DNA of 64,000 bases from Stercorarius parasiticus (Eukaryota; Chordata; Aves; Charadriiformes; Stercorariidae). A program made the position numbers and the translations under genes. The DNA is taken from contig VWZL01004999.1 in the NCBI GenBank assembly GCA_013396915.1, positions 5,887 through 69,886 of the forward strand, written 5' to 3'. Position 1 is the first letter of the stretch. Every line of letters begins with the position of its first letter. This document shows, in pieces, positions 33,873-46,100 of this stretch. The notes under the pieces are model-generated. The model had not been told where the DNA came from. It made no database searches and saw only the letters and a list, made by a program, of their open reading frames with translations.

Positions 33873-36800
33873 AGGTGGATGAAGCCACCACCCTAACACT
33901 TAACTGCTCTGATATGATGTCTGCACAGGCTATGTCTATACTCTGGGTCCTGGGAACACATCTCAGCTCCTGCCTGGAGGTGAATGACTTTTCTGGTAGC
34001 CAGAATTCTCCACCCATGTAGGAAGCTTCTGTTTTTTAAAGATACCATTTAAAAGGCTTGCTTCGGCATCTTGATGAGTAATTTCCTTGCCCCGTTTTTC
34101 TAGCTACTGCTCAGCCTGTAGTTTCTTTCTGTTGTGTCATGAGTATTTCTTCTACTAACTCTCCTCTTGTAGGATCCTAAGCAGCTGCTCTTTCTTTTTC
34201 TTTTTGGTGTGCAGTTGGAGGTATTTGTTCTGTTTTTCCCTTAGCCAAGCGCTGTGTGCAGGGATGGTTTGTGAAGTGGGTCTGCCTGAAGGTCTACCAG
34301 TGCCTCTCAGATATAGGGTGATGCAGAAATGAACGCTGTTGTTTTAGACAGGGTCATCGCAGATTTTGCTCTCCTCATTTGATGGGGTGCATCTTTTGTG
34401 ATTCTGCATTGTGTTCCATGTTTTGCTAATGTTATTTTGCATTAATCATGTTAAATTAGCTTGACAGTATTACCATTGGCGTTTATGTAGGTGCACTGCA
34501 CCTGAGGTGGTTCTTCCCACAGCACTGACATTACCAAAAAAAAGTCAGAATAGATAGAATATTGATTTCCCTGAGCATCTGCACTAATGGGGAAAAGGAG
34601 TTTGAACTGAAAAAGTAATAGTGAAGCTGCAGGTGTTAATGTTGTAAAGTTAGAAATAGTTCTCAGTGTGAATAGGCAAAATCATGAGTAGAGAATAAAA
34701 GAATGAACAGTAAAGGATTTTCTCTGTGGTTTTCTGGTGTCCTGTGCCTATCAGATCGTGAGGCTTCCGAGCAAGCAGTACATTTCTGGATGGACAAGGA
34801 GTGTTTCCTTCCACGTGCGTATCATTTTCAGCAGCAACACCCAATGCTGTTGAGTTGCTATGAGCCCGAATAGAATCGGGATGCAGTCCTGCTGAACTCT
34901 GTCCACTCATGGCTAGCATGTAACCTGAAGATTAAAAGTGCCATTTGACCCAGAGGAAGCAAAACAGGTTATTTTCCTGGAAGGACTGTTCCTATCGGGT
35001 TTCTAGAGAAGGAGGAATGGGAAATCCGCGTGTATAGCAGGGCAAAATACTTCCCTGCCCAGAATAAAATCTGGAAAATTCGTTTTCGTGTGATTTGGGT
35101 GCTATGGATAGGGCTATGGACTGCGCGGGACTTCTTGGAGGAGCAAGTGGAGACAGTTTTGGAGTAGCCACTAGAGCGCGCTGTAGTTTCAGGGAAGGGG
35201 AGATAATTCTGTCTTCTCGTTTTTTGAGAATGTAAAATTGCGCCATGTTTGACAGGTTTAAAGTGTTGTTGCTGCTTTGGGGTTTTTTGTCCTATTTGTA
35301 ATTATTTTTGCCTTCACTGTGTTTTTATGCAAATTTAATTGCTGTCTAGTTTTGTTCATGTCTCGGTTATGCTTTCATTATTTTCTGTGACAATAGGACT
35401 TTACTGTAATAGGCCCATGCACTATGGATATTGTTAACAACTTGTGACTGTTAGATGTTTACTGATGTACGGTCACTAATTTTGCTGAGCTACACCTTTT
35501 TTAATTGCTTGTATTCTTTATAGGCACAGTAACAGAACTCTGCAGTATGAATACCCTAATAATCTATGTGTTAATTTATAAGCAACTAGTTGGGGGGAGG
35601 GCATTCTGCAATGTTTTTAAATTAACTAGCTCTGAAGGATATGGTATGTGCAATAGTCCTGAAAGATAATAAATATCTTTACAGAGCCAATGAATTACAG
35701 TGGTTTGTGTCTTAATACTGTGCCATTAAAAGTATTTTTCGGCTCAGGTACCATTTGGGAAAAATAAAATCACCAGACTGAAGCAAAATACAATTTTCAG
35801 GTTTTGAATATAAAAAGGTCATTAATCAAAATATTGGGGTTGACATGAGACAAGACATTTGACCCAAAAAAGAATGCAGTTCACTTTCTAACACTTCTAG
35901 CACATTTTCACACTTCAAAATAAGTCAGACTTTTAACAAAAGCATTTAGCTGAAATGCTGAAGCACTTCTGTGGAAATGCTGAAATGTGCATAGTGAAAC
36001 ACAGTCTGTGCAGTAACTTCGGAGGGAAACGTGGAATTTTCTGCAATTCACTCTTGCAAAGTTTTCCAAGTATTTGCATTAGGGGCATACTAGAGGTACA
36101 TTTCACAAATTTGGTAGAAATTGTAAGGGATAAGGAGTATTCACATGCCATGTTGTGTCTTAGCCTTTCTTAATGAGCTGATTCACCTGAATATTTCCTT
36201 TAACTACAAAATAACATCACTCTTATAGGTTTTTTCCATCGGTGTCATCTATGGATAGAGTCCAAAAATGGGAAATTTTGGTTCTTTAAAGAGGTATTGG
36301 AGAAACTGTGAGCACAGTAGGTTATGATGGAAGCTCTTTGTAATCTGACTCTTAAGGGCTGCAATTAGCATCTTCTTTAGTATCCAAAATCTGTCATGCT
36401 AAGAAATACAGGGTCAAGCTGCAAACTCACTTTACTTGGAGTGGTGTTTGATGAAGTACTTCACTTCAACGCTTCAATGGCCTTTTTTTTTTTCTTTTTT
36501 TTAGTGGAATTACTCAAGATTTAGTGATTGCTTAAAATGTAGGTATGAGCTTCAGCAGGGCCCTGCAAAAACATGTTTAATTACGTTAGTAGTAGCGAGA
36601 ATGCTCAAAGAGTAGATGTTTCATGAATATTGTTAAAACCTAAACACCACAACCAATTTGAGAGAAGCCAGCTCAGGACTTTAAGTTTTCCGTGTTAAAT
36701 TCAGTCAGCAAGGCTCAAGAAACATCTGCCATAAAAACAGCAATTCAGCAGTCGTCTCCAATGCATGGAGAAGGGTATGCTTTTAAGTACCCTGAAGGAA

Positions 36801-36958
36801 CGTTTTCTCAATGGGGAATGTATCTATATTTATAGATAGATAGATATATCTAATTAATTCCAGACTCTCTCCTTGCCTTTGCTCCTCTGTCTAGAATAAA
36901 CAGACCAGTCCCCACACCTGTGCTGCACTGAGTTTGGGGGATTTTTTTTTTGTTTAAT

Positions 36959-37011
36959 CACTGTTGCAAAACAAGTCACTGGAAATAACTCAACAATGGT
37001 ACAAACGTTGA
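36959..37011 (+). repeat. Direct repeat copy A
   Basis: The segment from 'cactgttgcaaaacaagtca' onward matches about 52 bases at 38528-38580 with a handful of differences, in the same orientation and 1.57 kb away. The flanks do not match. It may be a fragment of an unidentified dispersed repeat or a short local duplication. Confidence 0.7.
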
Positions 37012-38527
37012 GAATAACAGCAGCTTTTCGAATGAGTCTTTAGCTGCTGATGTTGCATTCTGTAGGGTAAATCTGTGTTGGTTTTTTGTTTGAAAGTCAG
37101 CCACACGGAAGGTATGGTTCACTTTTTAATCTGTGGCCCCAAAGTCCTTCTGAAGAGCTGTCGTGCTGTGCTTGTGGAACGCAGCAGACTGCATCACGTG
37201 CTTGGTGTCTCTTTCCACTGAAGATCTCTACACCTTTTCAACTCTCACTTAGATACATCTACTACCTTCCTGGCATCTCTGTCTGTCCATAATTAAGTGA
37301 GGTGTTTCCCAGCAGTGTCCATAGATGGGGGGGTGTAAGTCTGTTGGTGTTACCATATTGCTCATGAGCGTTTTGTTCCACAGCTGCAATTACATGCATG
37401 CTAAAGCCATACTTTACACCAAAAACTCATGTGCAAGCATATCTGTTGGTTGCTCATCACAAGTTGCTAGACATTAACCACAGCCACGGGGGCACTAGGC
37501 CCTACTGCAGTTATGACTAGACCCACTGCAGGTACGAGACAACGTACCTGGGAAACTGCAGCTGCCTTTAATTATGTGCTCCATAGCAAAGGTGAGCTAA
37601 AGGCTCTACATTTCAAAAGCCATGTTGGACATGTTTCTCTCTCTCATCGCTAATAAGGACTTTAATTCCAGTCTGTGCATTTTTGGTTATAGTAGCACAT
37701 TGCATTTTAATGTTAGCTTTGGGTTTGGTTTGCTTTTTCTATCTCCAAACACAGCTAAGACCACATGGCTAGCATAAAAGTACATAAAATTATAGTAAAA
37801 CTCTGGCAACTTAGAATCTGCCCCTGACTGGCCCCGAAAGGGCCTTGAAGTCCCTTCTGCTATAAATTATTGCATAGTTCTGTGAAATGAGGTAAGAATT
37901 CAGCTTCTTATTGTGGAAAGCACAACACAGTAGAGTTAACTTCAGCAACAATTGAAGAGATCCTGCCTGAAACTGAATTATGGTGCGTAAACTGGAAGTT
38001 TACTTAAGCAACCCTGTCTGTAAGCACGGAGAAGTAGATTTTACACCTTTGCAAGACAGCAGGATGTAAGTATGACAGTGCCTCAGCTGCTTTGCCCTGC
38101 AATCTGAGAATATGAGACTAGAGATTCACAGCTTAGAAAGGGGAGTAACTTTTGAGCTTTCTGAATATTAGGTTCCACATCAGAAGTGTTTGATACTTTA
38201 TTCAAAGAAAAAGTTGGTTCAGTTACCAGTTGAATTCTTCAACCTGTCATGTAGGTAGGACTCAGATGTCCCATACAAGAGATGGGACAGGACTGGAGGC
38301 AGGTACATCTTTGACAGAGCTCCAACAGAGGCTGAAGACCCAGAGAATCTCAGGAGGAGAGGCTGGTGAAGACCCTTAAGGCCTGTTAGAGGACACAGGG
38401 CCCTGGCAATACCCAAGAGGAGGTACGTAATTTGCAAACAGGAGGAAAACATTATTATTACATCTCTACTTCCATTGTTCCCTATGTTATTTTTTTAATT
38501 TCCCTGTTTACACATTACTTGATTTGC

Positions 38528-38580
38528 TCACTGTTGCAACACAAGTCACTGGAAATATCTCACCAATGGTATAAACATTT
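38528..38580 (+). repeat. Direct repeat copy B
   Basis: Partner of copy A at 36959-37011, beginning 'cactgttgcaacacaagtca' and sharing 'tcactggaaata' and 'ctca(a/c)caatggta'. Both copies lie between the two lectin genes. Confidence 0.7.
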
Positions 38581-38907
38581 GCCTTGCATTTGGCCACTCT
38601 GAATTGAAAGACACATGTTAGCTACAGATCTAGAGGAGTTATTACCTTTATTAGACTTAGGTGTTTTTAAAAGCTGAGACAAATTACATGTGTCTGATTT
38701 CTTAAAAATCAGTTGATGAAATTTGTTCCTTTTTTCAAATATATGAATCCAATAGAGGCACTAAGTCAGACTGCTCGTATCATTTTTGTAGTCTAGATCC
38801 AGAAATGGCACGTATCTATGACACTTGACTGCCTAAGTAAAGCATTTACTGACTGCACCCACAGGCATTAATTTCACCAGCCTTTAGCTTTAGTACCTCA
38901 TCATCAT

Positions 38908-39258
38908 CAGTACTTAAAAGGGGTTTACGAGAAAGATGGGGACAAACTTTTTAGCAGGGCCTGTTGTGATAGGACAAGGGGTAATGGTTTTCAAGTAAAA
39001 GAGGGTAGATTTAGACTAACTAGAAGGAAGAAAATTTTTACAATGAGGGTGGTGAAACACTGGCACAGGTTGCCCAGAGAGGTGGTGGAGGCCCCATTCC
39101 AGGAAACATTCAAGGTCAGGTTGGACAGGGCTCTGAGCAACCTAATCTACTTGAAGATGTCCCTGCTCATTGCTTGGCAGGGACGGGGGGGTGGACTAGA
39201 TGGCCTGTAAAGGTCCCTTCCAACCCAAACCATTCTATGATTCCATGATTCTATGATC
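38908..39258 (+). mobile_element. CR1 LINE 3' end
   Basis: CR1 tail with 'gatgggga', 'gataggacaaggggtaatgg', 'gaggtggtggaggccccatt', 'ggtggactagatggcctgta' and the terminal 'attctatgattccatgattc'. It lies 3' of the ITIM receptor gene, about 850 bp below its stop codon. Confidence 0.93.
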
Positions 39259-40104
39259 ATACCTTCCAGGCAGCAACTATGGATCCACATTAAAGAATTT
39301 GCAACGTAAAGGGACAAAATATAGGCGGAAAAGCAGGCTATCATCTTCATTTCCTTGCACTGCAACATTGTCTTACAGTCCAAGCCCATTCCCTATTTAA
39401 GAGCTTTCTTTCAGATCCCAAGGTTCATCAGAAGAAGAAGATGGGAGCCATCATCTTATTAACCACAAGTGTTATGAGTCACTTTGTGCCTGGTCTGGTA
39501 TCTGTATACCCAGTAGCTGGGCAGGTCAGCTCTGAATAAGTATAAAACACTGTCTAAAAAATGCATTTTTCCCAGCCCTCAAGTGACTTCTGTAAGTCGC
39601 AATTAGACTGTAAGGAAAAAAAAACAAACAACCCAAACTTCAGAAAACACTATAATATTGAAACCTAACTAAGAAGTGCCTCGGCTCAGCAGCGGCTGCC
39701 TGAGGGGTATGTACTGCAGCAATGGGCTCCAACACAGCCTTCAGCCCCCACGGATGGCATCTTTCCTGCTCATCACGCAGTTCATGTGCACAGCGCTCAT
39801 CCTCAGATGAGTACCTCTTCTTGCCTGCCCTTTCCTAGAGGCAGCTGCAGCCACTGTCTCTCCGTGGGAAGCCTCAACATCCTCAAATCCACGCGTGCTG
39901 ACTTGCAGTCCTGCAGCGTGACCTTCGCACTGACACCTGGCGACTTCTGAGTTCCCTGTTTGCATCAGACAAAGTCTTAGGGGAGCACAGAACAGCGAAA
40001 TGCAAATTTCTGTGCGTCTCATAAAATTATTTACATCATATGCTGTTTTATCAGTAAAATGGGTCTTCTGACAAAAGGCTCTGCCTGTTTTCTGACAGTT
40101 TGTC
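39259..40104. other. Likely 3' UTR and flank of the ITIM receptor
   Basis: No coding sequence is supported. On the minus strand the nearest AATAAA motifs I saw are below the CR1 (38647-38652 and 38197-38202), so the 3' end is not fixed. The minus-strand frame at 39741-40022 has no lectin motif. Confidence 0.4.
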
Positions 40105-43100
40105 TCAGAGCACCAACAAAGTTGCCTTCTTCTTACAGATCCACTTCTTTAAAGTCTGGCAGTTATCTGCTTGGATCATGTGTTTTCTTCTGTAAACAGC
40201 ACAGTTCTTGTCAGTCTCAATTCTTTTTACAGGTATCCTGCTGAGAGAACAAAAGGAATACAATAAGCTGGCAGCTTTAAATTCAGTACTGGGTCAAAAC
40301 ATTGATAATATCCTGAGTGAGGGGTTTGGGTGATGCCCAGTCGGTAACCCACTGAAGCACGGTTCTTCAACAGCCATGCCTGGGTGGGATGGGCACCCAC
40401 AGCAGAGACTGCTGGCTGCTGAAGGGTGGGTGCTCAGGAACGTTAGCGTAAGAAGGATGAGAAAACCATCACATGCAGCCACGATGCTGAGCCGTAATGG
40501 CAAGAGGGAGGGGAAGGACCCTTAGGCCGCACAGGTCCCAGCACCCATGCCATGTGACAGGCGTCACGTTCAACGGAGGCGGTCAACACATGGTCTGTAA
40601 AGTGAAAGAGTTTGTTGAGAGTGATTTCAGTGGGAGAAGTGTGTATTAATACATACATGAACTGTGACTGTGGTTGGTCTTCCAGACAGAAACCAAATCT
40701 CTTTCCAAAGGTGCCCAGCAAGAACCAGTTAACCTGGAACTGGCTGAGAAATAAACCCTGAATAGGTACCTGAGGCTGCAGGACTAGATCTCTGCTGCGG
40801 GAAATTATTTTGGATTCAGAGTTGTATTTCTATGCAGAGTACCATTGCTGTTACCAAAGACAGCCTCTACCCACAAATCATCACCTGTTTTCTTTTACTC
40901 TGGGGTCTTCAGCTGAACTCCGTTCTTTCTTAATGTCTTGAGTCTTCAAACCAATCCAGATATATTTGGTATCTTTCTCTTTACTGTCTATAAATTCCTG
41001 TGGAACAAGTAGAAGCATGTTACCCACTAGCAGAGCTTTTCTGCTATGCTCAGGTCACTGGCCTGTCTCATGCAGTTTTTCATGTAGTCCCTCACATGGA
41101 GAGCAAGGGCAGGGATCCAGCCGTGGCAAAGCAGCCCATTGCAACAGCCCATATGCATGTGACCAGCACAGAGTTTCATTTCAAGCTGGCGCTTGGACTG
41201 ACTAGCTTCCTGTCAGCTGTCAAAAAAAAATGTCAGTGATGCTCCTCACCCTAATGTGCCAGGCTGCAAAGCCTGGTCTTTAAGGTAAAAGACCTTTTCC
41301 TCAGGGGATAATGAGTTTCTCAGAAGAGCCATTCGGTGATACCTTGCTATTCATTTTCCCAAAGGAAAATGGGAAGGGGGGGTTTGGCTGTTTGAATTTA
41401 CATTTTGTGGTTGAATCAGACCTCTCTTCCCAAAGTCAAGTAATGGAAAGGGGTAAGAAGTCCCCAGCATTTCCTCCTCCCAGTCAAAACTACTCTGGCT
41501 TCCACACTTGCATTTCTTGTGCTTCTCCTCTTCAGCTCTACTCTGTTGACGCTCTCAAAACAAGCTCCTGTCCCTGGCGAGTCAGATGCTATGCGCCTGA
41601 TGGGTCTCTTGCTTGCCTCCATGTACGCCTGACATCTGGGCCATGTTCACTTGGTGAAATATATTTGACTAAGGCCGATGCCTGTAGCACAGTTTTAGGG
41701 CTGCTGCAAGACTCACCATCTCAACTTCATCTTCGATTTCAAGAAGCTGGGATTTCTTGGCCAGACAGTTTCTCTGGCTGTCATCCCAGCTCGCAGCCTC
41801 CTCAGAGAAGTAGTAACATCTCCCCCTGTGTAGTTGCCACCCAGGAGGACACAGCTCGCACATTGTTCCTGTGGGTGTAGAGAGGGAACTGTTAGCTCGT
41901 ACCGTGACTTGTTCCAGTTGCCATGTAGCATTTTATCTGCCTGCCTGGCTGGTCGAAAAGCAGCCAGTCCCCACTCCCAAGCATGTCTTTGCTGCGCGTG
42001 GAGGGAGGTTTGAAGGCTCCAATGCCTCTCCTCTCCTCAGCTTCCTACTCCTTTGCCATGGTGCTATGCACTCCCACTGCACATCGTCGGGCTCTCCACC
42101 TCCCTGTGCACCTGCCTGGTGTGGAGCGCTGGGAGGACCCAAAGGGCTGCAAAGACACTTTTCATCCTCCCCCATGCAACCCTTGTGAGGAGACACCGTG
42201 CCATGTGACGTGATGTGGACTGTGTGGATTTGACACATGATGTGACCAGAAAGCACAGGCACTTAGGTGAAGTCCAAACTACGTCCACGGAGCTGGAGAA
42301 GGAACTGTGTTAGGAGAACACTGCTATTCCCAGGTCTACTTCCCATTTCACGCAGAGCATCTGGGAGGTTTGTCCCCCACATTTTCTGTCTTGGCTTCCT
42401 CTGATGTTTCAAAGTAACATCATTGAAAGCAGTCCTTAGAAAAGCATTAGCATTTGCCAACAAATAACTGGTCCACAATAAAAAGATCAGGAAGGTGTTC
42501 CCCTGCCTGATCCTTGCAAAAGGATAGGAAAGCTAAATTTCCTCCCATTCTTAGCGAACAATTATTGTCTGGAAAGTGTTCTCCAGGACAAGAGGAGGAT
42601 CTACGACATATGGCATTTCTGACAGCAGCTCCTGGCGGGAAGTAATGTAAAGAAAGTACCAGAAACTATTTATACCAAAAGATGAGCAAAACTATTGTAA
42701 TTAAAATGTTAGTTTAGATCCTGTCATCACTTCTATGCAGGAATACCATGCTCCCTGGGTGGTAGCAGTGAGTTCCCATGAACTGCAGGGTGTCATAGAA
42801 AAGGGAACAGAGACAACAGAAGTATGCACACAACACGTCCCCTATTCTCTGGAAGGACTAACTGTCCTTACGCTGTCCATCTTCGCACAGTTCCTCCATG
42901 AGCCATTTCAGGAGCACTCCCGAGGCAGTCTTCTCTGAAGAACTGTGATTGCCGGTGCTATTTAGACCATACTGAGACAAACTCTCTGATTTTCCTGCTC
43001 TGTCCTTCAAAACTTCAACACAAACACACACGCAAAAAAAAAGAAAAAAAGAATTATGGTTAACAACAGGGTCTTTGCATTCAGTGTTACACTGCGAATG

Positions 43101-46100
43101 TGAGGATATGTGTATGTGTCTGTATACGTTGCAGGGGTATACACACTCAATTATGAGCGTACCCCGTGAGTATAACTGTCTGGCAAAGGGTGTAGCTGCT
43201 GAATAATATTGACAGTACAGGGAAAGAAAATAAGTTTGTCTTTTTTGATAGTTGGATATATAAAGAATGCACAATATTTTTATGAGATTTTTAGGGAGGG
43301 TTGGGAGATAAATGTTTTTTCTGAAGTTTTTCAAGACTGTTTTCACTTAGGAAATTAGTATCTTCTCTGGAAGGGTTCTTGTATAACTGGAGCATGCTGT
43401 GGATTATGATATCACTAGTACCAGGGCAGTTTGATTCAATAAAATGATCTGAAATATGATTTTTATTTGTTCAAACCTACAAAGTGCTTAAGTGAAATGG
43501 TCTCAAAGTAGCATCATGGATGCAACTTTTAACTTGTAAGTCAGGAAGGTCAAATGTTTTGATTGTCGTAATGGTTTGAAATCTGCTTCTACAGCCTTTC
43601 AGCATCACTGACGACAGCGTAGACTGCAGCAGCTCCCCTTCATCTGTCCTATGTATGTTAAATGACAGGTAGCAAGTGTTCCCTTTGGAATGCTACCTTT
43701 GTTTTCTTGTACTTGTGTATAACTTGACACCTTTAACGTGACACTAAGGGAATTTTTCTTTTGGCATCACTCTGCTTGTGAGGTTCAACCATGTCTGCAA
43801 CGAAGAGATGAAGAGGATGGTAGGATCTACTCACATTGCTTGGCTAGCGCAGCTATGACACCCAGCAGGACGAGCACAAAGACTCCCAGGACCAGCGCCA
43901 CGTAGAACCAGCCTGAGCGCCCATGTCGGCAGCCTGGAGGGAGGCAGGAGGAAGGGCGGCTTAAGGCCTTTGCACTGTTAAATTTAACACTGCCTTTATG
44001 TATGCCAGTTTCTTACGTGGAAACAACAGAGAAATCATCTGCCTAAAATCAGTCTGCTGTTTGAAGTATGTGGGGACATTTTACTTATTAAAAATTTGCA
44101 TCCATTTTGCATACATGAAAGTGAAATCGAAAGATGATTTTATGAGATAGTGCAAGTGATTTTCAGTCAATCATTCCATTAAAAATTCTCTCTTTCTCCT
44201 TTGAGTTAATTTTTTTAAAGTGTTGCCTCCTCCCACCCACCCCCTGCAAGATCCTGCAGAGCAACTCAGGGAAAGTAGCAGTCTGTGGTATGGTGTGTTC
44301 CTCCTCTCCGGTCACAGTCTCCTGTGCTAATGGATGTGTCAGGCGGCCAAAAGCTACCTTACCTGAATGCACAGAAAAGGCAAAAAAATCCCTTACTGAC
44401 ACCACAGCACAGTGAAGTACATCTGACCAAGCATCTCTCCAGCCATTTGGCATTCATCAGCTGCTGAGAGTGAAACACTCAGGAAGTGGCAGGTCCCAAG
44501 GAAATTTGGGGTCAAGGTGCCGTTTCCACAAGCCACAGAGTGGCACTTTCGTAATTGCTGTTTTCCTGACCTTGCCTGTGGGGTGAGCAACTACCACATT
44601 CTCCGGCTTCCTGAGATTAATTTTGTGATGTTCCCTTTCAGCTCACAGAGTTCTGTGGGCCTGACTTCATCTGGCACATGTCCTTCAGTACAGAGAAGGT
44701 GGCAATCATCTGTGCACTAACTGCAAATAGAGACCTGGGTATTATGCTACTTCCAAAGCCAAACGTGTCCCTGTGACTGCTCCTGCAGAGACACTCACAG
44801 GAGGGTTCCTAAAAAGTTGTGGAGTTTTACTTTCCTTTGCTAAATCTTCAATGTAGGGCACAAAGGCATTTTTTAAAAATTATTTTTAAAATCTCTTTCG
44901 ATATTATTTTTACAAGAAAAGTGCATAATCTGAGAACCCAATGAAAAAAAACATATGAAATGATAAATCAGTTCTTTATTAAGAGATAACAGCTTTTACT
45001 GTTGGGTAATAGGAACAACTAAATCTATAATTAGTAACCAACAACCGAACAAAATAGCACACTACCAGAAGCGGAAGTCTCTGATCTGCTGCTCCCTTCA
45101 GGTTTTGCCTTCACGCGCAGCTCGGCGTATGTGATCATGTTTCCTGTAATGAGTAGGGAAATGCTGACATTTGTGGTTGTGCAAGCCATTAAGTGGAGAA
45201 ACAATAAAGAATTACATAGAAGAGCGAGTCTGTATAAAAAGGGGCATGTGTTCCCAGAGCTGCTAGTTCAGCTTTTTTTTTTTTTTCTTGAAGAAGCAGC
45301 AGGCAAGATGATGACTTATCATTTCCTGCTGCTGTCAGGAAGTAACTAAAAGCCTCCTCCATAACCTTTGCCTGAACTACTTGGGTCCTGTGTGGCTGGA
45401 CCAGGAGGCAGACAGACAGACCGAAGGATGGGTAAGACCTGGGTACTATCCATAGCAAACATCCCATTTGTTGCTAAGCCATCTCAGGAGATATCATAGG
45501 GGCTTCAGGGGCACCAGAGCCATGACCGCTTCATGGAGCAGGGAGACCCCAAAGGGAAAACTGCCACTCAGAGAAATGCTTCTGCAGCAAAGTGATTCTT
45601 GGGGGCATTCCTGACTTGTGAATATTTATGCCAGGATATTGCATGATGCCTGTAACAGCAGAATGGACCTGGTGGTTGAAGACATCCCTTTCCAGATGCA
45701 CATTGCCAAAACAAACCAAAAAAGACATTAAATTAGCATAGTGTGAGCTAGATGCACACGGATTCTTTCTGAACATATTTTCAGTTTTGTTTTAGCTGGG
45801 TATTTTGTAGAGCTACTGGCTAGTTTTATGGAAGAAATTTGGACCTTTGGTAGGCTAATCTTCTTTCCATAAATGGTGAGATTTTAACAGTCCAAATCAA
45901 GAATAAGCGTCTGTGCTACAGCCTTAGTTTGTGATCACTGGGGCTTTTAAAAAGAAGTAAGCAATTTGTGTTGTATAAAACTTCACTGATCAGGGAAAAA
46001 TTGGCAGAAGAAGAGAGTCTTATCAGGCTAAAATGAGGTAGCATTTGATAGGAGAATTGTTAATGTGTGGAGAGCTTTTACAGTAACAAAAATATTGAGG

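Larger units (their letters stand above)
33873..38907. other. 3' flank of the CLEC2-like gene and intergenic DNA
   Basis: Several AATAAA motifs follow the stop codon (near 34695, 35063 and 35669); which one ends the transcript cannot be told. There is a TAGA microsatellite near 36833-36846. Two related 50-base segments occur at 36960 and 38528. No further lectin exon was recognised here on either strand. Confidence 0.45.

Noticed and set aside
41311..41880. 189-codon plus-strand frame
   Set aside because: It is antisense to CTLD exon 5 of the minus-strand receptor and carries no motif of its own.
42858..43346. 162-codon minus-strand frame as one gene
   Set aside because: Only the part 42872-43012 is real: it is the stalk exon of the ITIM receptor. 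The rest is intron, including a GT-rich pyrimidine tract.
41868..43835. Direct splice from the transmembrane exon to the first CTLD exon of the receptor
   Set aside because: The phase-1 join would create a TGA. Including the stalk exon 43012-42872 removes the stop and gives a normal stalk, so direct joining is not the main form.
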